Positions 1-6,596 of a stretch of 6,596 nucleotides of DNA are shown here, in pieces; position 1 is the stretch's first letter; every line of letters begins with the position of its first letter. The notes beneath the pieces were generated by a model, which saw only the letters and a program-made list of their open reading frames with translations, was not told the DNA's origin and did not search any database. The translations under genes and the position numbers were made by a program. The stretch covers positions 1-6,596 of the forward strand of contig URZR01000094.1 in NCBI GenBank assembly GCA_900552425.1, written 5' to 3'. Source of the stretch: an uncultured Collinsella sp. Lineage in GTDB: Bacteria; Actinomycetota; Coriobacteriia; Coriobacteriales; Coriobacteriaceae.

Positions 1-118
1 GCCCCTCATCGGGCCTCGGGCGAGGCCTCGGCCACCTTCAGTCTCCGCGCTAAGGGCCGCCTACGGCGATTGCGCTCCGACACGCGCCTGCGGGCGCAGC
101 CCCAAGGGGGAAGGCTTT
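1..118. repeat. Hairpin-rich intergenic repeat DNA
   Basis: No gene is visible here. The stretch is a chain of short perfect hairpins: GGCCTCG/CGAGGCC at 12-18 and 21-27, GCCG/CGGC at 56-59 and 64-67, and GCGCC/GGCGC at 84-88 and 93-97. The outer parts (CCCTCATC near 4-10, CGGCCACCTTC near 29-39, and CCAAGGGGGAAGGC at 102-115) resemble, from memory, a dispersed repeat common between genes in Oscillospiraceae. Here that repeat seems interrupted by about 57 bases of other hairpin DNA (about 41-97). The family assignment is recollection, not a search result. Confidence 0.4.
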
Positions 119-125
119 TTATTTT
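98..125 (+). terminator. Possible rho-independent terminator facing right
   Basis: AGCC at 98-101 can pair with GGCT at 113-116, with two more C-G pairs inside (102-103 with 109-110) across a small AA bulge. The stem is followed by TTTTATTTT at 117-125. That suits termination of a plus-strand transcript entering from left of the window, convergent with rsmI, whose stop codon lies in the T-rich part. The minus-strand side has no T run after the stem, so it is unlikely to end rsmI transcription. It may simply be the edge of the repeat. Confidence 0.3.
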
Positions 126-952
126 ATAAGCTCTTTATATATTTCACCCTTACTAAACGGCGTCCCGGCGGCGGCCTGTTTGGCGGCGGCGGCGGGGGGC
201 AGACCGCCCGCTTGCAGGGCGCGGGCGGCGGCGACGGCTTCTTCCAGGGTCGGCGCGGCGGCCTGCTCGACGGCGGCAGGGTCGGTACCGGCCAGAACCA
301 GCACATACTCGCCGCGGGGGTCGTTGTCCTTATAAAAGGCCACAGCCTCGCCGAGGGTCGTCTTTTTGATCTCCTCGTGCAGTTTGGTCAGCTCACGGCA
401 GAGCGAGACCGAGCGGTCCGCACCGAAGGCAGCGGCCAGGTCGTCCAGCGTGCCGCGCAGCTTGTGCGGGGCCTCGTAGAAGATCATCGTGCGGGTCTCG
501 TTCTGCAAAAATGCCAGCCGTTCACGGCGGTCCCGCTTGGGGACGGGCAGAAAGCCCTCGAACACAAAGCGGGCCGTGGGCTGGCCGCTGGCCGCCAGCG
601 CTGTGACGCAGGCCGATGCCGCCGGGATGGGCACGACCCTGATGCCGCGCTCGTGGGCCTCGCGGACGATCTGCTCGCCGGGGTCGCTGATGCAGGGCAT
701 ACCGGCATCGCTGCACAGGGCGCAATTCTCCCCGGCCTCGATGCGGTTCAGGATGGCCTCGCCGTGGTGGAGCGCGTGCTCATAGTAGCTGACCATCGGC
801 TTTTTGAGACCCAGATGGTTGAGCAGCCGCAGCGTGACGCGGGTGTCCTCAGCCGCGACGAAGTCCGCCAGGCCGAAGGTAGCCGCCACACGCGGCGGCA
901 TGTCATCCAGATTGCCGATAGGCGTGGCGACAAGATATAAAGTACCGGGCAA
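119..952 (-). CDS. rsmI: 16S rRNA (cytidine-1402-2'-O)-methyltransferase RsmI
   Basis: RsmI uses S-adenosylmethionine to 2'-O-methylate C1402 of 16S rRNA in the ribosomal decoding centre, which tunes start-codon choice and fidelity. The 277-residue protein is full length and has the family signatures in order: LYLVATPIGNLDD at 5-17, AEDTR at 34-38, SDAGMPCISDPG at 81-92 (the glycine-rich tetrapyrrole-methylase-type fold), IPAASACVTALAASG at 109-123, FEGFLP at 131-136, YEAPHKL at 159-165, CRELTKLHEE at 185-194, and GEYVLVLAG at 214-222. An Ala-rich stretch and a short basic tail follow. Initiation is at TTG, because the conserved N-terminus begins right there, no in-frame ATG is near, and AAGGGG lies 8 nt upstream. 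The gene has its own promoter and sits downstream of the probable copper-operon terminator. The sequence reads as Oscillospiraceae-like. It is cytosolic; product identity is secure. Confidence 0.96.
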   Translation of the reverse strand: MPGTLYLVATPIGNLDDMPPRVAATFGLADFVAAEDTRVTLRLLNHLGLKKPMVSYYEHALHHGEAILNRIEAGENCALCSDAGMPCISDPGEQIVREAHERGIRVVPIPAASACVTALAASGQPTARFVFEGFLPVPKRDRRERLAFLQNETRTMIFYEAPHKLRGTLDDLAAAFGADRSVSLCRELTKLHEEIKKTTLGEAVAFYKDNDPRGEYVLVLAGTDPAAVEQAAAPTLEEAVAAARALQAGGLPPAAAAKQAAAGTPFSKGEIYKELIK

Positions 953-966
953 TGTGAAAACCCCTT
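950..966 (-). promoter_or_regulatory. rsmI ribosome-binding site with TTG start
   Basis: On the minus strand AAGGGG (966-961) is followed after 8 nt by TTG (952-950), the first codon of the conserved RsmI N-terminus. No ATG or GTG fits the frame near this point, so this site decides the start. Confidence 0.7.
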
Positions 967-985
967 TTGATGTTGATATAATAGT

Positions 986-1014
986 ATTATACCTGCAATA
1001 ACAGACAAGTGCAA
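986..1014 (-). promoter_or_regulatory. Sigma-A-type promoter of rsmI
   Basis: On the minus strand there is a perfect TATAAT (-10, at 991-986) with TTGCAC as a weak -35 (1014-1009) at the ideal 17-bp spacing. Transcription would begin near 980, about 28 nt before the TTG start. Its place between the inverted repeat and rsmI suggests that rsmI is transcribed separately from copA and the acylphosphatase. Confidence 0.6.
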
Positions 1015-1017
1015 GCC

Positions 1018-1102
1018 AAAAAGAGAGGAGATAGGAGTGAGAAGATAGGAGATTTTCCCACAGCAGGGTTCTCTCCTCTCTCCTAACACCTATCTCCTCT
1101 CT
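1018..1102 (-). terminator. Long inverted repeat, probable terminator of the copA-acylphosphatase operon
   Basis: Two perfect 14-bp arms (1022-1035 and 1089-1102; outer sequence AGAGAGGAGATAGG and its complement) are 53 nt apart. The inner part adds a second imperfect stem (AGATAGGAGA against TCTCCTCTCT, one mismatch) and a CCC/GGG tip. Read on the minus strand the element starts 5 nt after the acylphosphatase stop codon and ends in TTTTT (1022-1018), as expected of an intrinsic terminator. The plus-strand exit is A-rich and lacks a T run. The GGAGATAGGAG and AGATAGGAG units also form direct repeats. From memory, similar purine-rich units are dispersed in Oscillospiraceae genomes, so this may be a mobile repeat used as a terminator. 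Confidence 0.5.
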
Positions 1103-1107
1103 GAAAA

Positions 1108-1392
1108 TTACTCTCCGCTCCGCTCCCCAAACCCGTATTCGTGCTCCTTTACGGGCAGGGTGGTGACTTCAACGTTCTCGATGCGGGCCCAGCGGTTGCT
1201 GCGCTCGATGAGAGGGACAAGGGCGTCGAGGGCGGCACGCTCGCCCTGGGCCTCCAGCGTGACGCTGCCGTCCCAGTTGTTGGCGACCCAGCCGGTCAGG
1301 CCCAGATGCAGGGCCGCGGCGCGGGCATAATAGCGGAAGCCTACGCCCTGCACTGTGCCGGTGAAGCGCCAGCGGCGGCGGATGGCGCTCAT
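1108..1392 (-). CDS. Acylphosphatase, translationally coupled to copA
   Basis: Acylphosphatases hydrolyse carboxyl-phosphate (acyl phosphate) bonds such as acetyl phosphate or 1,3-bisphosphoglycerate in the cytosol. The 94-residue product is the normal size for this single-domain ferredoxin-like family. It has the signature [10 protein letters not shown] at 11-20, with catalytic Arg20 in the phosphate-binding loop, and [11 protein letters not shown] at 34-44, with catalytic Asn38. The start is the ATG at 1392-1390, which overlaps the copA stop as ATGA. No clear Shine-Dalgarno precedes it, so translation probably depends on ribosomes finishing copA. A longer reading upstream in the same frame exists, but it lies inside copA and lacks family similarity. 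Gene end and terminator are 5 nt apart. Physiological roles of bacterial acylphosphatases are poorly known. Action on the phospho-aspartate of the neighbouring ATPase is inference. Confidence 0.93.
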   Translation of the reverse strand: MSAIRRRWRFTGTVQGVGFRYYARAAALHLGLTGWVANNWDGSVTLEAQGERAALDALVPLIERSNRWARIENVEVTTLPVKEHEYGFGERSGE

Positions 1393-4061
1393 GCGTCGAT
1401 GCCAGTGACGGTATAATCCCTGGCCTCGACAGCGGTCTTGAGGTCGGCGTCGGCCACATCGTGGGTCAGGGACACAACGGCAGTGCCCTTCTCGTGGCTG
1501 ACCTCGGCGCTCTGCACGCCGTCCAGGGCCTCCAATGCCTTCTTCACGGTGGCCTCGCAGTGGCCGCACATCATGCCTTCAATGTGAATCGTCTTTTTCA
1601 TGGCAGTTCCCTCCGTTTGGGTGGTTTTATTTTCCGGGGCAGGCTGCACGGGGCAGCTGCCGGTGGGGCAGGAGATCTCGGGCGCAGACGCGCGGACCGG
1701 GGCTTTGCGCTTCGGCGGGGCATCGTGGGCGGCGCTGCGCGGGTCAAAGGTGTTCAGCCGCAGGGCGTTCGTGACGACGCAGACGCTGGACAGGCTCATG
1801 GCCGCGGAGGCGATCATCGGGTTCAGCGTGATGCCGAAGCCCGTGAACACGCCCGCCGCCAGCGGAATGCCGATGCCGTTGTAGAACAGCGCCCAGAACA
1901 GGTCCTGCTTGATGTTGCGGATTGTGGCACGTGACAGCTCGATGGCACGGGCGACGTCCATGAGATCGCTGCGCATGAGCACCACGTCGGCGCCCTCCTT
2001 GGCGATGTCGGCGCCGGTGCCGATAGCGAGGCCAACGTCGGCGCGCGCCAGGGCGGGGGAGTCGTTGATGCCGTCGCCCACCATGGCGACCTTGCTGCCC
2101 GCATCCTGCAGCCCGCGCACGTGGCGCTCCTTGTCGGCGGGGAGGACGTCGGCGATGACCTGCTCGCTGCTCAGCCCCACGCGGCGGGCGATGGCCTCGG
2201 CCGTCACGCGGTTGTCGCCGGTGAGCATGCGCACGTCGACGCCGAGCTTGCGGAGCGCAGCGATGGCCTCGGCGCTCGTCTCTTTGACCTCGTCAGCCAC
2301 GGCGATGGTGCCGACAAGCTCGCCGTTCTTGGCAAAGAACAGCGGCGTCTTGCCTTCGGCGGCAAATTGCTCGGCAAGACCCGCGGGCACGGTAACGCCC
2401 AACTCGTCCATCAGGCGCACGTTGCCGGCTGCGATGACATTCTGCCCCTCGCGTGCCGTAACGCCTCGCCCGGGCACGGCGGCAAAGTCCTCGACCATGC
2501 GCGCGACAATTCCGCGTGCCTCGCACTCGGCCATGATCGCCTCGGCCAGCGGGTGCTCGCTCGAGCGCTCCAGCGCGGCAGCGAGCTTCAGTAACGCCTT
2601 TTCACTCATAGCGGGCGAGCCGTCGGCGCGCGCGACAACCACAATGTCGGTCACGGCCGGCTTGCCGCGGGTGACCGTGCCCGTCTTATCGAGCACCACG
2701 GTGCCCACGCTGCGCAGGTTCTCCAGCGCCTCAGCGCTCTTAAACAGAATGCCCATCTCGGCGCCCTTGCCGGTGCCCACCATAATAGCGACGGGCGTGG
2801 CCAGGCCGAGCGCGCACGGACAACTGATCACCAGCACGGCGACGGTGGAGGTAAGCGCTTCGTTGACGCTTCCGGTCAGCACCATCCACGCCACAAAAGC
2901 TACGGCAGAGATTACAAACACCACGGGCACGAACACGCCGGCGACCTTGTCGGCCATGCGGGCGATGGGCGCCTTGGTGGCGTTGGCGTCCTCGACGAGC
3001 TGGATAATCTTGGCGAGCGATGTCTCGGCACCCACACGCGTGGCGCGGAAGGTAAACGAGCCGGTGCGGTTGACCGTGGCCGCATTGACAGTGTCGCCGG
3101 CGGTCTTCTCCACGGGAATGGATTCGCCGGTGAGCGCGCTTTCGTCCACGGCCGAGCTGCCATCGAGCACCACGCCGTCAACGGGGATGGACTCGCCGGG
3201 GCGCACACGCAGCACCTGGCCGGGCAGAATGGCATCGACGTCGACGGTGGCCTCGATACCGTCCTCGGCCACGACGGTCGCGGTCTTGGGCGCCAGGTCG
3301 ATGAGCGCTTCGATGGCGCCGCCGGTCTTGGATTTGCTGCGCGTCTCGAGGTATTTGCCCACGGTGACGAGCGACAGGATCGTGCCCGCACTCTCAAAAT
3401 ACAGGTTGTCCATGCCCGTCATCATGGCCTCGTGGACCTGACCCGCGGCCAGCTGGTCGGCCATGATGAACATGGCGTAGAGCGACCAGGCAATGGAAGC
3501 GGTGGCGCCCACGGCGATGAGCGCGTCCATGGTGGGTGCGCCGTGTACGAGCGACTTGAAGCCGTTGATAAAGTACGCGTCGTTGACATAGACGATGGGG
3601 ATGAGCAGGACGAGCTCGGTGAGGGCGAGCGTCATGCTGTGGGCATGGTCGGTGAAGACGCCGGGCAGTGGCCAACCGAGCATGTGCCCCATGCCTATGT
3701 AGAACAGCGGGATGAGGAAGATGATCGAGACGATGAGGCGGGTGCGCATGGCAGAGGCGGCGGCCTCCAACTTTTTGGTCGGCGACTCCATATGCGCGGC
3801 GCCGGACCTGGCTTGCGCACTTCCGCTTTGGACAGCGTCGGTGCCCGTGCTGATGGGCGAGGCCGAGTAGCCCGCGCGGTCGACAGCGGTGCAGATGTCG
3901 TCGGAGGTGACCTGCGCGGGGTCGTAGTCGACCATCATGGAACCGGCGAGCAGGTTGACCGCGACGCTTTGGACGCCGTCGAGTTTGCTCACGGCGCGAT
4001 CCACATGCGCCTGACAGGCGGCGCATGTCATGCCGCCCACGTCGAACTTATCTTGAGCCAT
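1389..4061 (-). CDS. copA: Copper-exporting P1B-1 ATPase with C-terminal CopZ-like domain
   Basis: CopA pumps Cu(+) out of the cytosol using ATP. Order along 890 residues: heavy-metal-associated domain 4-70 with MTCAAC (11-16); four membrane segments at about 107-125, 143-160, 176-200 and 215-235; actuator domain with TGES (311-314); segments at about 370-396 and 404-428, the latter with the transport motif CPC (414-416); P-domain DKTGT (458-462, phosphorylated Asp458); N-domain SEHP (501-504); TGDN (614-617); [10 protein letters not shown] (662-671); final segments carrying YN (727-728) and MSLSS (755-759), the Cu(+) signature. A linker with CPTGSC (798-803) leads to a second metal-binding domain, 821-890, with GMMCGHC (829-835). 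A C-terminal copy is unusual, since extra domains normally lie at the N-terminus. AAAGGAG stands 5 nt before the ATG. A metal-responsive promoter lies upstream, and the stop overlaps the acylphosphatase start. Leucine codons change from mostly CTC to CTG after residue 700, hinting at mosaic origin. Confidence 0.95.
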   Translation of the reverse strand: MAQDKFDVGGMTCAACQAHVDRAVSKLDGVQSVAVNLLAGSMMVDYDPAQVTSDDICTAVDRAGYSASPISTGTDAVQSGSAQARSGAAHMESPTKKLEAAASAMRTRLIVSIIFLIPLFYIGMGHMLGWPLPGVFTDHAHSMTLALTELVLLIPIVYVNDAYFINGFKSLVHGAPTMDALIAVGATASIAWSLYAMFIMADQLAAGQVHEAMMTGMDNLYFESAGTILSLVTVGKYLETRSKSKTGGAIEALIDLAPKTATVVAEDGIEATVDVDAILPGQVLRVRPGESIPVDGVVLDGSSAVDESALTGESIPVEKTAGDTVNAATVNRTGSFTFRATRVGAETSLAKIIQLVEDANATKAPIARMADKVAGVFVPVVFVISAVAFVAWMVLTGSVNEALTSTVAVLVISCPCALGLATPVAIMVGTGKGAEMGILFKSAEALENLRSVGTVVLDKTGTVTRGKPAVTDIVVVARADGSPAMSEKALLKLAAALERSSEHPLAEAIMAECEARGIVARMVEDFAAVPGRGVTAREGQNVIAAGNVRLMDELGVTVPAGLAEQFAAEGKTPLFFAKNGELVGTIAVADEVKETSAEAIAALRKLGVDVRMLTGDNRVTAEAIARRVGLSSEQVIADVLPADKERHVRGLQDAGSKVAMVGDGINDSPALARADVGLAIGTGADIAKEGADVVLMRSDLMDVARAIELSRATIRNIKQDLFWALFYNGIGIPLAAGVFTGFGITLNPMIASAAMSLSSVCVVTNALRLNTFDPRSAAHDAPPKRKAPVRASAPEISCPTGSCPVQPAPENKTTQTEGTAMKKTIHIEGMMCGHCEATVKKALEALDGVQSAEVSHEKGTAVVSLTHDVADADLKTAVEARDYTVTGIDA
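1599..1615 (-). promoter_or_regulatory. Internal ribosome-binding site and ATG for a free CopZ-like domain
   Basis: Inside copA, on the minus strand, CGGAGGG (1615-1609) lies 7 nt before an in-frame ATG (1601-1599, Met821). Starting there gives a 70-residue protein ending at 1389. It consists exactly of one CopZ-type metal-binding domain: [15 protein letters not shown], then an alpha-beta fold. The match to the anti-Shine-Dalgarno is stronger than that of the main copA start. This suggests either deliberate production of a free copper chaperone beside the fused form, or the trace of a formerly separate copZ gene whose upstream stop codon was lost. Use of the site is unproven. Confidence 0.5.
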
Positions 4062-4110
4062 GGTTTCTCCTTTCTGCAGTTCGGTGTTGGAATTGTTAAC
4101 CTGCCGATAC

Positions 4111-4139
4111 TATATACCCATACCCCCTGGGGGTGTCCA
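4111..4139 (-). promoter_or_regulatory. copA promoter
   Basis: On the minus strand TGGACA (-35, 4139-4134) and TATATA (-10, 4116-4111) are 17 bp apart. An overlapping TATAGT would give a 19-bp spacer. Transcription would start roughly at 4104, leaving a leader of about 40 nt with AAAGGAG before the ATG. The spacer is occupied by a perfect dyad, so a bound regulator would directly control polymerase. Confidence 0.6.
4122..4134. promoter_or_regulatory. CsoR-type copper operator
   Basis: ACCCCCTGGGGGT is a perfect dyad around a central T, flanked by TATACCCAT on the left and GT on the right. It resembles the TACCCC/GGGGTA operators of CsoR-family copper repressors and lies in the promoter spacer of a Cu(+) exporter. 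No regulator gene is in the window. A MerR-type activator such as CueR also binds in promoter spacers, typically with a 19-bp spacing, which the alternative -10 here would allow. The base pattern favours CsoR. Confidence 0.55.
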
Positions 4140-4212
4140 GTGGGGATGAAAATGTATGACATTTCGCTACAGATGCGGGTGGCTGCTCAATCGTTGGCAG
4201 CTCATGTCAAAC

Positions 4213-4269
4213 ATCTCGATCTGTAACATCTAGCGGGGAAAATGACCTCTAACTGTTACAGATCGAGAT
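4213..4269. repeat. Palindromic repeat, copy A (57 bp)
   Basis: Perfect 16-bp arms at 4213-4228 and 4254-4269 (ATCTCGATCTGTAACA and its complement) enclose a 25-nt loop. It lies in the divergent copA/helicase spacer and is the first of two related copies spaced 80 bp apart. There is no T run, and no gene ends toward it, so it is not a terminator. A wider 9-bp inverted repeat, TCAAACATC (4207-4215) with GATGTTTGA (4280-4288), brackets it and overlaps its outer arm. It reads like a dispersed coriobacterial intergenic palindrome, but that is recollection. Confidence 0.75.
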
Positions 4270-4292
4270 TATGTTTTGCGATGTTTGAGTTC

Positions 4293-4349
4293 GTCTCAAT
4301 CTGTAACGTGTAGACCCGGTTTTGTCTCGTAACTGTTACAGATTGAGAC
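4293..4349. repeat. Palindromic repeat, copy B (57 bp)
   Basis: Perfect 15-bp arms at 4293-4307 and 4335-4349 (GTCTCAATCTGTAAC and its complement) enclose a 27-nt loop that holds a further 4-bp stem AGAC/GTCT (4312-4315 with 4324-4327). Length equals copy A. Shared columns include ATCTGTAAC in the left arm, TAG in the loop, and TAACTGTTACAGAT running into the right arm. The arms differ from copy A at two positions, and both differences are matched on the opposite arm. Confidence 0.75.
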
Positions 4350-4621
4350 AATCGGCCCAGGCCCGCCTCGTCCGCTCCGTCATCTGTGGTTTACGTGGGG
4401 GCATGCGAAGCACGGGTATACTAACCGGCGGCGAATCTGCTCCATCGCTTAGAGCTGCTGCGTCTGGACGGCGCGTGATAGGGCTGCCAAAGCGATCGCC
4501 AGCGTGCTGAGCAACGTCCTCTCTGTGCGCACCCGTTTTTGTATGTATTAGCGCACTACCAAGCACGCCCGCGCGGCCGCATGCCGTGCCCATTGCGCGT
4601 GCAGATAAGGAACAACAACAT
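4350..4621 (+). other. Gene-free leader upstream of the helicase
   Basis: I see no convincing gene in this stretch. It probably holds the helicase promoter and an untranslated leader. A TATACT hexamer at 4417-4422 could be a -10, though without a good -35; it would give a leader near 190 nt. Weak inverted repeats are ATCGCTT/AAGCGAT (4444-4450 with 4490-4496) and GTGCGC/GCGCAC (4525-4530 with 4551-4556). AAGG at 4607-4610, 11 nt before the ATG, is a modest ribosome-binding site. Small reading frames here show no family resemblance. Confidence 0.35.

Positions 4622-6596
<1,975 letters not shown>

Noticed and set aside
212..940. A 242-codon open frame opposite rsmI
   Set aside because: No family resemblance and no good ribosome-binding site; rsmI is clearly the coding strand.
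1393..1569. Upstream extension of the acylphosphatase frame to 153 residues
   Set aside because: The extra residues lie within copA, are Arg/Gly-rich and unlike the family. The ATG at 1392 gives the normal 94-residue size.
1909..3441. A 510-codon open frame on the plus strand opposite copA
   Set aside because: The translation is low-complexity Ser/Ala/Thr/Pro, the mirror of copA codon bias. copA itself carries all expected catalytic motifs.
4213..4349. The tandem palindromes as a CRISPR array
   Set aside because: Only two copies, internally palindromic with diverged loops, and there are no cas genes nearby.
4213..4349. The palindromes as transcription terminators
   Set aside because: They lie between two divergently transcribed genes, and no T run follows either stem.

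Overview
The window looks like gut-bacterial DNA of high GC content. It holds three complete genes on the minus strand and one incomplete gene on the plus strand. The two ends seem to come from different lineages, judged by remembered family resemblance only. The left end (rsmI, its TATAAT promoter, TTG start and flanking repeats) reads like an Oscillospiraceae relative such as Faecalibacterium, Subdoligranulum or Gemmiger. The right end (DEAD-box helicase with a long Arg/Gly-rich tail, and the palindromic repeats before it) reads like a coriobacterium such as Collinsella. Leucine codon choice inside the copper ATPase gene changes near position 1950, so the gene may be a recombinant, or the contig may be a misjoin there.

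Layout, left to right: 1-118 is hairpin-rich repetitive DNA without a gene. 119-952 (minus) is rsmI, a 16S rRNA methyltransferase gene with its own promoter. 1018-1102 is a long purine-rich inverted repeat that ends in a T run on the minus strand, a good terminator candidate for the copper operon. 1108-1392 (minus) is a small acylphosphatase, overlapped in ATGA fashion by 1389-4061 (minus), a copA-type Cu(+) P1B-ATPase of 890 residues. CopA carries a second heavy-metal-binding domain at its C-terminus, preceded by an internal ribosome-binding site and ATG, so a free CopZ-like chaperone may also be made. 4111-4139 is the copA promoter with a C5-T-G5 dyad of CsoR type in its spacer. 4207-4349 holds two tandem 57-bp palindromes that share a core and show compensatory changes. 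4350-4621 is a gene-free leader. 4622 to the window end (plus) is a DEAD-box RNA helicase cut off by the edge.

As a system, the centre is a copper-export unit: a metal-responsive promoter drives a pump, a fused and perhaps separately translated chaperone domain, and a translationally coupled acylphosphatase. The last gene is suggestive because P-type ATPases work through an aspartyl-phosphate, which is an acyl phosphate. rsmI and the helicase are housekeeping RNA genes with their own signals and no evident link to copper.
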